From positions 620,001-684,000 of the forward strand of contig NZ_CP030074.1 in assembly GCF_003261055.1 (NCBI RefSeq): DNA of 64,000 nt. Direction: 5' to 3'. The stretch is from Streptomyces cadmiisoli (GTDB lineage Bacteria; Actinomycetota; Actinomycetes; Streptomycetales; Streptomycetaceae). Both the position numbers and the translations under genes were made by a program. How positions within the stretch are numbered: the first letter of the stretch is position 1; each line of letters starts with the position of its first letter. Shown here in pieces: positions 44,301-53,550 of the stretch. The notes beneath the pieces were generated by a model, which was not told the origin of the DNA, did not search any database, and saw only the letters and a program-made list of their open reading frames with translations.

Positions 44301-45173
44301 TCACCCCTCGCGGCGCACGACGGCCGGGGTGGTGCCCAGACGGGCGCGCATCACCCTGGTCAGGTGCTCCTGATGGGAGAACCCGCACGCGATGGCCACC
44401 TGCCTGATCGGCGCCGACCCGGTGCGCAGCAGCCGGCACGCGTGGTCCAGGCGAAGCCCCAGTACGTACTGGTGCGGGGACTGGCCCGTACTCGCGCGGA
44501 ACTGGCGGGTGAACTGACTGACGCTGAGCGAGGCGGCGGCGGCCAGGTCCGCGACCGGCAGCGGGTCGGCCAGCCGCGCCGCGATCAGGTCCCGCACGGC
44601 GGTGAGCTGCCGGGCGGAGAGCCCGGAGCGGACGGGGACCCGCCCGGCCGCCGGGCGGGCGGCGTGCCGCCGGGCGAGCTGCGCGGCCAGCATGCCGGTC
44701 AGGTGGTCCACGTACGTGCGGGCCGACGGCTCCCAGCGGCGCACCACGACATCCAGCGCGATCATGAGCTGTTCGGCGAGGGGATCGGTGGCACCCAGTT
44801 CCTCGGACAGCTCGACGGGCCGCCCTTCGTTGGCCTCGCGCAACGCCTGGTCCGTCAGATAGGCGTGCACCGTGTCCAGCGAGCCCCCCAGCTCGACGTT
44901 CAGCTCCCGGCCGAGCGGCTGAAGGAACAGTCCACCGGCCGGGACGGTTCGCGACCGTGCCGCACTGCCCTCACCCCGGCACACGGTGACCGGGCCGCTG
45001 AGGTGCAGGATGAGCAGATGAGTGGGAGCGGGTTCGAACCTCGCCCGGTAGGCCTGCTCCTTCTGCGCGGAGACGTAGAGGTGCTCCCATCCGAACCCCG
45101 CGCTGCTGTACCTCGGCCGCACACCGGGCAGGCGCAGCATGCCCACCGTGTCAGTCAGTCCGAGTTCCGCCAC
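44301..45173 (-). CDS. AraC-family regulator of the catabolic operon (probable)
   Basis: A 290-aa protein. GTG 45173 is preceded by GAGGAGG. The N-terminal half is a ligand-binding-type domain (HLLILHLSGPVTVCRGEG, VPAGGLFLQPLGREL) and the C-terminal half has two helix-turn-helix motifs (VADLAAAASLSVSQFTRQFR; IRQVAIACGFSHQEHLTRVM) with the closing RARLGTTPAVVRRE. It is convergent with the hydroxyquinol operon, so it probably senses an aromatic compound and controls that operon. A TATGAT -10-like hexamer lies on the minus strand at 45222-45227. Confidence 0.85.
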   Translation of the reverse strand: MAELGLTDTVGMLRLPGVRPRYSSAGFGWEHLYVSAQKEQAYRARFEPAPTHLLILHLSGPVTVCRGEGSAARSRTVPAGGLFLQPLGRELNVELGGSLDTVHAYLTDQALREANEGRPVELSEELGATDPLAEQLMIALDVVVRRWEPSARTYVDHLTGMLAAQLARRHAARPAAGRVPVRSGLSARQLTAVRDLIAARLADPLPVADLAAAASLSVSQFTRQFRASTGQSPHQYVLGLRLDHACRLLRTGSAPIRQVAIACGFSHQEHLTRVMRARLGTTPAVVRREG

Positions 45174-45296
45174 GGTGCGACCTCCTCGGGCACCATCGAG
45201 CCAGATCTAGTTGAATGCTAAATCATAGCGAATCGCGGCGCAGAGGTCGCTGCTGTCTTTCTGGCGGTGGCGCCGGAGATCACCGCCGCCGCGCCC

Positions 45297-45447
45297 GACC
45301 AGGGTGACCCACCCGGGCCGGCAGGGCGTGCTCAGCGCGATGATGCGGCATCAACTCGCCGAGCTGCGGACCCGTGGGGACTTCCTCTCCGTGCTGCTGG
45401 CCTCCGAGGCCCCGACCTACGGCAGATTCGGCTACGGACCGGCGACC
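45297..45447 (+). pseudogene. Remnant of an Eis-like GNAT acetyltransferase
   Basis: A stretch of about 45 codons reads VTHPGRQGVLSAMMRHQ, LAELRTRGDFLSVLLASEA and PTYGRFGYGPAT. This is the acetyl-CoA-binding loop and following strand of Eis-family N-acetyltransferases (usual form R-R-x-G-x-L, then S-E-x-x-I-Y-G-R-F-G-Y-G). Everything before and after is missing, and the frame runs into the MarR gene on the other strand. A gene fragment with no plausible function. Confidence 0.7.
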
Positions 45448-45466
45448 TGCACAGGGGCGCCCGGGT

Positions 45467-45931
45467 TCAGTGCTCGGGTGACTCCTCCGTGCATCGCACG
45501 ACGCCGTTCGTGGCCCGGTGCAGCAGGAGGTACAGGGTCTGGCGCTGTTCGGCGTCGAGTGCTGCGAGGACCTCGTCCTCGACCGCCGCCACGGCGGCCT
45601 CCGCCTCCGCCAGACGCTCGCGGCCATCAGGAGTGATCTCCACTACATGACGGCGGCGGTCCTGCGGCGAGCGCCGCCGTTCGACCAGACCCGCCGCCTC
45701 CAGTTCGTTGAGCAGCCCCACGACGTTCGTCCCGTCCATGTCCAGGGTCTCGGCCATGGCCTGCTGCGCACTGGCTCCCCTGTCCCGCAGCACGGTCAGG
45801 GCGACGACATGGCGCGGGCGGAGGTTGAGCGGGGCCAGTGCGACCTCTGCGCGCAGCCGGGTCCGGCGCGCCAGGTAGTCGAGCAGCGGTGCGGACCGCC
45901 CCGGCTGCCCCGCCACGAAGTGGAGAGTCAT
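45467..45931 (-). CDS. MarR-family transcriptional regulator
   Basis: A 154-aa winged-helix protein. DNA-binding helices AMAETLDMDGTNVVGLLNEL, then wing LVERRRSPQDRRRHVVEIT, then the dimerisation helix. It is divergent from the SDR gene; the 116-bp AT-rich gap holds promoter-like elements for both. A TATACT -10 element only a few bases before ATG 45931 suggests a leaderless or near-leaderless transcript. It probably represses itself and the SDR gene in response to a small phenolic or similar ligand. Confidence 0.85.
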   Translation of the reverse strand: MTLHFVAGQPGRSAPLLDYLARRTRLRAEVALAPLNLRPRHVVALTVLRDRGASAQQAMAETLDMDGTNVVGLLNELEAAGLVERRRSPQDRRRHVVEITPDGRERLAEAEAAVAAVEDEVLAALDAEQRQTLYLLLHRATNGVVRCTEESPEH

Positions 45932-45937
45932 TCATCA

Positions 45938-45978
45938 AGTATAGCTGTTTGACAATTCATCTATGCAGCACAAACTAT
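45938..45978. promoter_or_regulatory. Divergent promoter region, MarR / SDR
   Basis: Plus strand: consensus -35 TTGACA at 45949-45954 and AACTAT at 45973-45978 (18-nt spacing). Minus strand: TATACT at 45943-45938, just upstream of the MarR start. The region is much more AT-rich than its surroundings. Confidence 0.55.
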
Positions 45979-46047
45979 TGCCCGATTAGATAAGGCTGAT
46001 GCTGCACAAGGCACGCACGGCCCGGCATGGAAAGAGGGAGACCGGTC

Positions 46048-46812
46048 ATGGGCCGTTTCGAAGGTCAGACGGTGATGGTCACCGGCGGTGCCCGTGGCAT
46101 GGGAGAGAGCCATGTGCGGGGCTTCGCCGCCGAGGGGGCCTCGGTGCTCATCGCCGACGTCCTGGACGACGAAGGACGCGCACTCGCGGCGGAGCTCGGC
46201 GACCGTACGCTGTTCCAGCACCTCGACGTCACCAGCGAGGACCAGTGGACCGCCGCCGTCGCGGCGGCGGAGGAGGCATTCGGCCCGGTCTCCGTCCTGG
46301 TCAACAACGCGGGCATCATGGTGCCCGGCACCATCGAGGAGACCGACCTGGTCACCTGGCAGCGAGTGCTCGACGTGAACCTCACCGGCCAGTTCCTCGG
46401 CATCCGCGCCGTGATCCCCTCGATGCGCGCGGCGGGTGGCGGCTCGATCGTCAACGTGTCGTCGGTCGTCGGCCTGACGGGCGCCGCGTCGCTCGGCTCC
46501 TACGTCGCCAGCAAGTGGGGCGGGCGGGGCCTGACCAAGACGGCCGCGCTCGAACTCGGGCGTGACAACATCCGGGTCAACTCGGTCCACCCCGGCTTCA
46601 TCCGCACCCCGATGACCGACCCGAAGCGCTCCGAGGGAACTCCGGAGGGTGTTTCCGCCGACAACCCCACAGCCGCCTTCGCCATTCCGCGCAAGGCCGA
46701 GCCTGAGGAGGTCACCCGTCAGGTTCTCTTCATCGCCTCGGCCGAGGCGGGCTTCTCCACCGGCTCCGAGTTCGTGATCGACGGCGGACTGCTGCTGGGA
46801 CCGGCTCTCTGA
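46048..46812 (+). CDS. Short-chain dehydrogenase/reductase (SDR)
   Basis: A 254-aa classical SDR: cofactor motif TVMVTGGARGMGESHV, NNAG motif (VLVNNAGIMV), catalytic Ser in NVSSVVGLTG and YxxxK in GSYVASKWGG, then PGFIRTPMT. ATG 46048 follows GAGGGAGA; an ATG at 46027 is less well placed. Asp in VLIADVLDD suggests NAD(H) preference. It is probably controlled by the divergent MarR protein. Substrate unknown; an alcohol or ketone reductase next to the aromatic-catabolism operon. Confidence 0.88.
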   Translation: MGRFEGQTVMVTGGARGMGESHVRGFAAEGASVLIADVLDDEGRALAAELGDRTLFQHLDVTSEDQWTAAVAAAEEAFGPVSVLVNNAGIMVPGTIEETDLVTWQRVLDVNLTGQFLGIRAVIPSMRAAGGGSIVNVSSVVGLTGAASLGSYVASKWGGRGLTKTAALELGRDNIRVNSVHPGFIRTPMTDPKRSEGTPEGVSADNPTAAFAIPRKAEPEEVTRQVLFIASAEAGFSTGSEFVIDGGLLLGPAL

Positions 46813-46874
46813 GAGCCGCGGATCATGGGCTGCGGGAGCCCGCCGCCCCCGCGAACCACTGAGCAGCAGCCGTA

Positions 46875-46909
46875 CCGACGGCGCGGAAGGACAGAGTCCG
46901 CGCCGTCGG
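46875..46909. terminator. Bidirectional terminator, SDR / subtilase 3
   Basis: Perfect 13-bp stem CCGACGGCGCGGA with its complement and a 9-nt loop between convergent genes. Confidence 0.85.
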
Positions 46910-46962
46910 CAAGTGATGCTTTCCCGTGCGGGTGGTTCCCGTACGGGGGTCTCTGAGTGTGG

Positions 46963-49900
46963 TTAGTGTGCGGTGCGCCAGTGCGGCCATTCCGGCGCGT
47001 ACCCGCACCAGTGGGCGGGGCAGCCGACGCGGTAGGCGCGGGTGACCGTTTCGGTGAGCGACGCTCCGGAACGGTCCTCCGCGGTCACCTTCAGGGAGAC
47101 CCAGCCGGACTCGAGTGCCGGTACGGTCACCTGCCGCTCGTTTCCGTGGCCGCGGGTGGTGGTGGGCCTCCAGGTGGCGCCGTCATCGGTGGAGTAGCGG
47201 ACCGTGACCCGGCTGATGTCCGTGCGGCCGTGCGTGCCGGCCTGTGGGGCGAGTGCGAGTCCGAAGGTGTACGCGCGGTCCGCGGGCACGGAGTTGTCGC
47301 CGTCGAGCCCGCCCATGTCGTAGCGGGTGTCGAGGAGTGCCAGCGGCCGCTCGCCGGTGGTGTGCTCGGACCGGAACCGCCAGGTGTCGGAGACATGGGT
47401 GCCCAATGACCAGTCGGAGTGGTCGCGGTGGGCGGTCGACGTGAGCTCGTACCACTGCCCGCGCGCGGGGACGTCGAAGACCCCTTGCCCCGGCTCGTCG
47501 TTGCGGGCCAGCACCCGGCCCGAGCCGTCACGCAGCACTGTCTGTCCGGACTCGAGGTCGCGTGCGGGGTCGGAGCGGTGGCCGGCCGCGTCGGAGAACA
47601 TCGGCAGCGCGAGCCGTAGCTTGTTCCCGTTGCGGGTGGCTTGTGCCCGCCCGTCGAGACCTGTGACCGACAGTGAGGGGTTGAAGGGGCCGGTGAGCCA
47701 GTTGTCGCTGGTGGTGCGACCCCTGCGGTAGACGGTCGGGTCGGTGTACTGGGCGCCGAGGGCTCCGACGTGGTCGAGCATGTATTCGTAGGTGGCCGTG
47801 GTCCAGGGCACGCCGGGTGTGTAGTAGGCCGTGATCCGGTCCGGGGCTCTGAACGCCGTGGACTGCTGTGCCAGGTTCAGGCCGTCGTGCGTGGCCCAGG
47901 CGTACAGGCTCTTGGGGTCGTTGGGGAAGCCGGTGGTGCGCAGGCTGTGCTCGCCCCTGGCGAGGTCGGCGCGGCGGTCCTGCCAGTGTGCGCCGGCGGG
48001 GATGCCGTTGTCGTGGGTGTGGAAGGTGAAGTACGCCCGGTCGGCGTTGCGTTCGCCGTTGATGCGCAGGGTGACATCACCCTGGGCGAGCCGGGCGCGC
48101 AGCAGCTGGACACCGTGCGCGCTGATGCCGAGCGTGGGGTCGGCGGGGTCGACCGACGCCGAGCCCGCCAGGAGGATCGCTGCCGGCTGCCGCGCCTTGA
48201 TCGCGGCATAGCGTCGGTCGGCTTCCTCCCAGGGCAGGCTCCAGTCCGGTTCGTAGAGCACGATCCGGTCCTTGAGGTCGAGTCCTTCGAGGTCCTTGCC
48301 GGTACCGGCGTCGGTGACCTTCTCATCGAGGTCCCACTCGAAGCGCTGCCAGGACACGAGCTGTACGGGGATGTCGACGGGGCCGCCGCCCGAGGTGGTG
48401 GTGGCCAGGACGTAGGGCTTCTCCCAGGACGCGGCGGAGAAGTACGTCAGTCCGGGGATGCGGCCGCTGCCGACCGCGTGCGTGGTGTAGTCCCCGTTGT
48501 AGAGCGGTGCGACGAGCCCGGCGGGGGCGCCCTGGCCGGTCGTCGAGACGAGGCCGGCGGCCGACCCGTATTCGTTGATCCGCATGTCCGGGTCGTCGAG
48601 GCCCATCGTGACCGGCTTCGCGGCCGACAGATCGGTCTTCAGGGTCCGATCGCCGGTCAGAGAGACGCGCCGGGCGACGACGACGGACCGGGCGGGCACG
48701 CTGACCGTGCCGTGGCGGACGTACTCCCACGCACCGCCGAAAACGCGGTAGTCGCCGACCGGGAGCCGGAGCTGTTGCGGCCCGCCGGTGAGGTCGACGA
48801 GTTCTTCCTCGCCGGTCTTCTCGTTCTGCACCACCAGGTTGGTGTACGTCGTGTCGACGCCGGGCCGCTCGGTGCCGGGTTCGAGGGTCAGTGTCGCGCT
48901 GGGGCCTTCCGCGTCGACGCCCACGGGCGTGCGTACGGTGGCGCCGTCACTGCCGCGCGCGGTGACCCAGGCGCTGTGGACTCCGGGCTTCGCGGCCGCG
49001 GCGTCGACACGGATCACGGCCCGGGCCGAGCCGCCGGCCGGGACCGTGAGCTTGCGCGTTTCGACGGCGACCGGTGCCGTACCGGCGACGGACAGGGCCA
49101 GGCGAACGTCCTTGCCGCCGTTGTTGCGGTACGTCACGGTGCGGGTGACGTCGCCTCGGTAGGGCCAGGCCAGTTCGGCGGAGACGGCGGCCGGGACGGC
49201 GGTGATCCCGGACGCCAGCGCGCCGGGTACGTCGACGCTGCCGGCGCCCTGCTCGTACACCCCCGCGCCGTCGACCGGGTCGGCCGAGGCGACCAGCGCC
49301 GCTTTCAGCTGCCGGGCGTCGAAGGAGGGGTGCTTCTGCTTGAGGACGGCGGCGGCTCCCGCGACGTGCGGGGTCGCCATCGACGTGCCGCTGATCGTCG
49401 CGTAGAACTCGCTGTCGGCCGCGGAGTCCAGGGTGCCCGCGGCACGGGCGGCGGTGATCGCGCTGCCCGGCGCGGTGATCTCGGGCTTGACGCCGCCGTC
49501 GGTCACGGCCGGACCGCGAGAGGAGAACGACGACATGGCGCCGTTCTTGGTGATCGATCCGACGGTCAGAGCGCTGGGCGCGGCCGCGGGCGAGCCGATG
49601 GTGCGCGGCGCGCCCTCGTTGCCGGCGGCGACGACGAACAGCGGCCCGCCGTCGGCCGACAAGGTCTCGACCGCCTGGGACAGCGGGTCACTGCCGTCGC
49701 TCGGGCCGCTGGTGCCCAGGCTCATGGAGACGATGTCGGCGCCTTGGGCGACGGCCCACTGCATGCCCTCGAGGATCCAGCTGATGTCCCCGGAGCCGCC
49801 CCCGTCGAGAACCTTGCCGACCAGGAGGCCGGCCCCGGGCGCCACGCCCTTGTACCGCCCCGAGGAGGCCGCGCCGCTGCCGGCGACGGTCGAGGCGACG

Positions 49901-50703
49901 TGCGTACCGTGACCGTTCAGGTCGGCGGCGCTCTCGTCCCAGGTGAAGTTCTTCTCGGCGATGACCTTGTTCTTCAGGTCGGGGTGGTCCGGGTCGTAGC
50001 CGGTGTCGAGGACGGCCACCTTCACGCCCTTGCCGTTCAGGCCCTTGGCCCACGCGGCGGGCGCGCCGGTCATGGCGACGGAGCGGTCCAGGCTCGCCTC
50101 CACCTTGGCGTCCAGCCACAGCTTGCCGGACACAGCGGCGCGCGACGTGCCGTCGGCGGCAGACAGGAAGCCCCGCCAGGCCGTCGCCGCCTCCGACTTG
50201 CGCACCGTGCGCGCCGTCAGCCCGAGCGCCGGGAACGTCTCCCGCTGCGCCGATCCGCGCAAGGCGCGCCCGGCCTGCGCCGTCGCGATGAGCGGGATGT
50301 CGGCGCGGGCGGCGTCGTCGAAGCCCTGCGCGACGAGCCCGGTGACGTCGAAGAGCTGCCGGTCGAGCCGGCCGGCGCCGAGCGCCTGCGTCGCGTCCAC
50401 GGGAATCACGTATTCGTGGCCGCCCGCCCTGATACGGGTGAACGCGATGTGCTCACGTCCTCGGGCCGGGGTGACCCCGGTGACCTGGATGGCGCTGCCG
50501 CTGCCGGTGAACGCGACGCGGTCGCCGCTGACCAGGGTGACGGTGCGCTGCCCCGGCGCGGCCGCCGCAGGCACCATCGAACCGCCGGAACCGGAAACGG
50601 GGCTGGGGCCGGGTTCGGGCTCTGCTGCGGCCGGCAACCCGGCGGCCAGCATCGCCACTGCAGCGGCCGCCACCACGGCCGCTGTCCTCGATCTGGATCT
50701 CAT
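46963..50703 (-). CDS. Secreted S8 subtilisin-like protease 3, 1,246 aa
   Basis: Starts at ATG 50703 (MRSRSRTAAVVAAA...), giving a proper signal peptide that ends about residue 27; longer in-frame extensions upstream do not look coding. Triad: Asp233 (VAVLDTGYDPDHPDL), His265 (LNGHGTHVASTVAG), Ser441 (ISGTSMATPHVAG). It has the same size and order of C-terminal beta domains as proteases 1 and 2, but lacks the clear PA-like segment: the matching region reads GLDLKDRIVLYEPDW. It stands alone, over 20 kb from the tandem pair. Probably an extracellular protease of distinct specificity. Confidence 0.9.
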   Translation of the reverse strand: MRSRSRTAAVVAAAAVAMLAAGLPAAAEPEPGPSPVSGSGGSMVPAAAAPGQRTVTLVSGDRVAFTGSGSAIQVTGVTPARGREHIAFTRIRAGGHEYVIPVDATQALGAGRLDRQLFDVTGLVAQGFDDAARADIPLIATAQAGRALRGSAQRETFPALGLTARTVRKSEAATAWRGFLSAADGTSRAAVSGKLWLDAKVEASLDRSVAMTGAPAAWAKGLNGKGVKVAVLDTGYDPDHPDLKNKVIAEKNFTWDESAADLNGHGTHVASTVAGSGAASSGRYKGVAPGAGLLVGKVLDGGGSGDISWILEGMQWAVAQGADIVSMSLGTSGPSDGSDPLSQAVETLSADGGPLFVVAAGNEGAPRTIGSPAAAPSALTVGSITKNGAMSSFSSRGPAVTDGGVKPEITAPGSAITAARAAGTLDSAADSEFYATISGTSMATPHVAGAAAVLKQKHPSFDARQLKAALVASADPVDGAGVYEQGAGSVDVPGALASGITAVPAAVSAELAWPYRGDVTRTVTYRNNGGKDVRLALSVAGTAPVAVETRKLTVPAGGSARAVIRVDAAAAKPGVHSAWVTARGSDGATVRTPVGVDAEGPSATLTLEPGTERPGVDTTYTNLVVQNEKTGEEELVDLTGGPQQLRLPVGDYRVFGGAWEYVRHGTVSVPARSVVVARRVSLTGDRTLKTDLSAAKPVTMGLDDPDMRINEYGSAAGLVSTTGQGAPAGLVAPLYNGDYTTHAVGSGRIPGLTYFSAASWEKPYVLATTTSGGGPVDIPVQLVSWQRFEWDLDEKVTDAGTGKDLEGLDLKDRIVLYEPDWSLPWEEADRRYAAIKARQPAAILLAGSASVDPADPTLGISAHGVQLLRARLAQGDVTLRINGERNADRAYFTFHTHDNGIPAGAHWQDRRADLARGEHSLRTTGFPNDPKSLYAWATHDGLNLAQQSTAFRAPDRITAYYTPGVPWTTATYEYMLDHVGALGAQYTDPTVYRRGRTTSDNWLTGPFNPSLSVTGLDGRAQATRNGNKLRLALPMFSDAAGHRSDPARDLESGQTVLRDGSGRVLARNDEPGQGVFDVPARGQWYELTSTAHRDHSDWSLGTHVSDTWRFRSEHTTGERPLALLDTRYDMGGLDGDNSVPADRAYTFGLALAPQAGTHGRTDISRVTVRYSTDDGATWRPTTTRGHGNERQVTVPALESGWVSLKVTAEDRSGASLTETVTRAYRVGCPAHWCGYAPEWPHWRTAH

Positions 50704-51214
50704 CTGCTGAACCAACTCCCCGAGTCCGCACGGTGAACGGCCGGCATCCGAACCGACTGTTCGTCGAAGCCTTCGTCTACCGGGAGAAGTTGACGCAGCA
50801 ACAGAGATCAACACGGCGCATCGTCGCCATGTCACATGATCGCCAACGGTGCGCGGGGCCGCAGGGGCTGCGCAGGCGGCTGGGTGTCGTGTCCGATGCG
50901 CGGTACGGGTGGTGAGCGGTGGCTGCGCGGAGGGGCACCCGCGATACGACTGCGCCCCCAGCCGCGGTACGTCATGGATGTCGGGGCCGGCTGTATCAGC
51001 CGGCCCCGACCGGACCATCGACCACAGAGCCCCGACCAGGGGCACGAGGTGGGCACCAAATTCTTGGTGGGGGTCGTGGTCAGGCCGACCAGGCTGCGCG
51101 ATGTGCGCCTGCGGTCGAACGGTCAGCCGGGGGAGGCAGTTCGCTGACCCGTAGACGGCCGTGGAATGACCCGGTGGCGGTCGGGACCGCCCCGGATTCA
51201 GGCCGAAGTGATGC
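50704..51214. other. Intergenic region upstream of subtilase 3
   Basis: 511 bp without a supported gene. It holds the subtilase 3 promoter and a terminator hairpin at 50980-51010 for the flavoprotein gene that reads in from the right. Confidence 0.45.
50980..51010 (-). terminator. Terminator after the flavoprotein gene
   Basis: Perfect 12-bp stem GTCGGGGCCGGC with its complement and loop TGTATCA. Confidence 0.75.
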
Positions 51215-52717
51215 TCAGCCGCGGTAGGTCTCCAGCAGGCGCAGCCAGATTTCGCCGAGGGTGGGGAAGGCGGGGACGGCGTGCCAGAGGCGGTCGAGGG
51301 GGACTTCGCCGGCGACGGCGATGGTGGCGGAGTGGACGAGTTCGCCGACGCCGGGGCCGGCGAAGGTGATGCCGACGACGGTGTTGCGGTCGGTGTCGAC
51401 GAGCATGCGGGCGTGGCCGCGGTAGTCCTCGCCGTACTGGTGGGCGCCGGCGACGTGGGCGAGGTTGTAGTCGACGGTCTTGATGGGGCGTCCGCTGTGT
51501 TCGGCTTCGCGGCTGGTCAGGCCGACGGCGGCGACTTCGGGGGTGGTGAAGACGACCTGGGGGACGGCGGTGTGGTCGGCGGTGGCGACGTGGGTGCCCC
51601 AGGGGGTGGTGTCGAGGGGCTGTCGGTTGGCGCGGGCGCCGATGGCGGCGCCGGCGATGCGGGCCTGGTATTTGCCCTGGTGGGTCATCAGGGCGCGGCG
51701 GTTGACGTCGCCGACGGCGTAGAGCCAGCCGCCGTCGATGGCGGTGACCTGGAAGGTGTCGTCGACGGTGAGCCAGTCGCCGGGTGTCAGGCCGACGGTT
51801 TCCAGGCCGAGGTCGCGGGTCTGGGGGGCGCGGCCGGTGGCGAGGAGGATCTCGTCGGCGGTGAGCTGTCCGCCGTCGGACAGGGTGATCCGTATCTCGC
51901 CGCTCGCGCCGCTCTCGCCGTTCGCGCTGTTTGCGCTGTGTGCGCTGTGTGCGTTGTTGTCGCGGGTCAGGGAGGAGACGGTGGTGTTGAAGCGGATGTC
52001 GACGCCTGCTTCGCGCAGTCCGTCGGCGACGAGTTCGCCGGCGAAGGGTTCCATGCGCTCCAGGAGGCTGTTCTCGAGGACGAGCATGGTGACCTGGGAG
52101 CCGAGGGCCTGCCAGGCGGTGGCCATCTCGACGGCGACGACGCCGCCGCCGACGACGGCGAGGCGGCCGGGGACCTTGTCGGCGCTGGTGGCTTCGCGGC
52201 TGGTCCAGGGGCGGACGGTGTCGAGTCCGGGGATGGGGGGCAGGGCTGCGCGGGTGCCGGTGGAGACGGCGACGGCGTGGCGGGCGGTCAGTGCGACGGT
52301 GTCGCCTTCGGGGGTCTGTACGGCTACTTGCTTGGGGCCGGTGAGGCGGCCGTGGCCGCGGACGAGGTCGACGGAGACGGAGTCGAGCCAGTCGACCTGG
52401 TCCTCGTCCTTCCAGTAGGAGGACATTTTGTCGCGGTGGGCGAGGACCGCGTCGACGTCGAGGGGGCCGGCGACGGCCGGGTCGAGGCCGGGTATTCGGC
52501 TTGCGTCGGCGCGGGCCACGACCGGTCGCAGCAGGGCTTTGCTGGGGTCGCAGGCCCAGAACGAGCACTCTCCGCCGAGGAGTTCGCGTTCCACGATCAC
52601 GGCGCTCAGTCCCGCCGCGCGGGCGCGTTCGGCCACGTTCTCGCCGACCGGGCCACCGCCGATCACGATCACGTCGTAGATGCGGGCGGACTCGTTCATC
52701 ACTGCTGCGTTGCTCAC
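51215..52717 (-). CDS. Pyridine nucleotide-disulfide oxidoreductase family flavoprotein
   Basis: About 500 aa. FAD motif YDVIVIGGGPVGENVAERA; redox-active disulfide in GGECSFWACDPSKALLRP (CX4C, as in dihydrolipoamide dehydrogenase and mercuric reductase); NAD(P) motif GRLAVVGGGVVAVEMATAW; FAD motif WLYAVGDVNRRAL; dimerisation domain to the end. The active-site His of HPTxxE is replaced by Phe (FPTLGEI), so the classical His-Glu pair is lost. A low-complexity insert (NAHSAHSANSANGES) interrupts residues about 260-280. Start is uncertain: GTG 52717 and 52732 each have GAGG 9 nt upstream; ATG 52747 and 52699 are alternatives. Substrate unknown. Confidence 0.82.
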   Translation of the reverse strand: MSNAAVMNESARIYDVIVIGGGPVGENVAERARAAGLSAVIVERELLGGECSFWACDPSKALLRPVVARADASRIPGLDPAVAGPLDVDAVLAHRDKMSSYWKDEDQVDWLDSVSVDLVRGHGRLTGPKQVAVQTPEGDTVALTARHAVAVSTGTRAALPPIPGLDTVRPWTSREATSADKVPGRLAVVGGGVVAVEMATAWQALGSQVTMLVLENSLLERMEPFAGELVADGLREAGVDIRFNTTVSSLTRDNNAHSAHSANSANGESGASGEIRITLSDGGQLTADEILLATGRAPQTRDLGLETVGLTPGDWLTVDDTFQVTAIDGGWLYAVGDVNRRALMTHQGKYQARIAGAAIGARANRQPLDTTPWGTHVATADHTAVPQVVFTTPEVAAVGLTSREAEHSGRPIKTVDYNLAHVAGAHQYGEDYRGHARMLVDTDRNTVVGITFAGPGVGELVHSATIAVAGEVPLDRLWHAVPAFPTLGEIWLRLLETYRG

Positions 52718-52747
52718 TGCTGGATTCCTCACTGGTTCGTTCCTCAT

Positions 52748-53057
52748 TGCTTCGGTGACTCGGCCGGGCCTGCCGGCGGTCGCGGCGTATTGCGGGCCGC
52801 GTTTGCCGTTCCCCGCCGCCGGACGGCGCCGGGGTTGCCGTACCGCACGGGGCGGGGGCGGTCACCGGACGGGACGGTCCCGGCGGCGACGTCGTCCGCG
52901 GCCGCCGGGCCTTCGTCCAAGCCATGCGCACCCCGCGCGCCTACTTGGCGTGCGGTGCCGCCCTTCGGCCCGGACGGCGAGAACCGCCGGTCCGGGCCGA
53001 TTCCCGTCCGGGCCGGACACGGCCCGTTGCGGCAGTTGGGCGCCGGCTCGTGGGTCG
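52748..53057. other. Intergenic region, nothing recognised
   Basis: 310 bp, very GC-rich, between the VOC and flavoprotein genes on the same strand. No gene, repeat or strong hairpin stands out. Confidence 0.35.
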
Positions 53058-53528
53058 TCAGCGGCCGGGGTGGCGCTGCTTGATCTCCTGGATCACCCAG
53101 CCGTTGCCGTCCGGGTCGCTGAAGGTGAGGAAGGAGCCGTAGGAGGCGCGCTCGGGGTGCAGGCCGGCGAGCCGCTGCTGGCCGGGGCGGCGGTGGGTGA
53201 CGTCGCCGCCCTCGTGGCCGTGGAAGAGGCCGCCTGCGTCGTGGAAGATCTCGCTGACCTCGATGCCGCGGCCGGTGAGCTCCGCGTGGGCTTCCTCGAT
53301 GTCGTCGACGATGAGGTACAGGCCCTGGAGGGAGCCGGGGGCGAGGGGAGTCATCTCCTCGCCGAACATGATCGAGCACTCGGAGCCGGACGGCGTGAAG
53401 TGCACGATCCGGAAGTCCTCGCCGGCCGTGTAGTCGACGTCGAGGCGGAATCCGATCTTCTCGTAGAAGGCCTTGGCCCGGTCGATGTCAGAGACGGGCA
53501 GCACGATCATTTCGAGCTTGAGCTTCAT
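53058..53528 (-). CDS. VOC-superfamily (glyoxalase-like) protein
   Basis: A 156-aa protein with the paired beta-alpha-beta-beta-beta modules of the VOC fold: LEMIVLPVSDIDRAKAFYEK, FRIVHFTPSGSECSIMFGE, LQGLYLIVDDIEEAHAELTGR and the closing LTFSDPDGNGWVIQEI. ATG 53528 has AAGGAC upstream. Such proteins include glyoxalases, extradiol dioxygenases and antibiotic-binding proteins; the family cannot be assigned further. Two 28-bp direct repeats lie 22-82 nt upstream of its start. Confidence 0.8.
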   Translation of the reverse strand: MKLKLEMIVLPVSDIDRAKAFYEKIGFRLDVDYTAGEDFRIVHFTPSGSECSIMFGEEMTPLAPGSLQGLYLIVDDIEEAHAELTGRGIEVSEIFHDAGGLFHGHEGGDVTHRRPGQQRLAGLHPERASYGSFLTFSDPDGNGWVIQEIKQRHPGR

Positions 53529-53550
53529 GGGGGGTGTCCTTGCTGTGTGC

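Noticed and set aside
45030..45055. GGTTCGAACC, like a tRNA T-arm
   Set aside because: It lies within the AraC coding sequence, with no acceptor or anticodon stems around it.
51198..52931. 577-aa Arg/Pro-rich minus-strand frame
   Set aside because: Low-complexity shadow of the flavoprotein gene in another frame.
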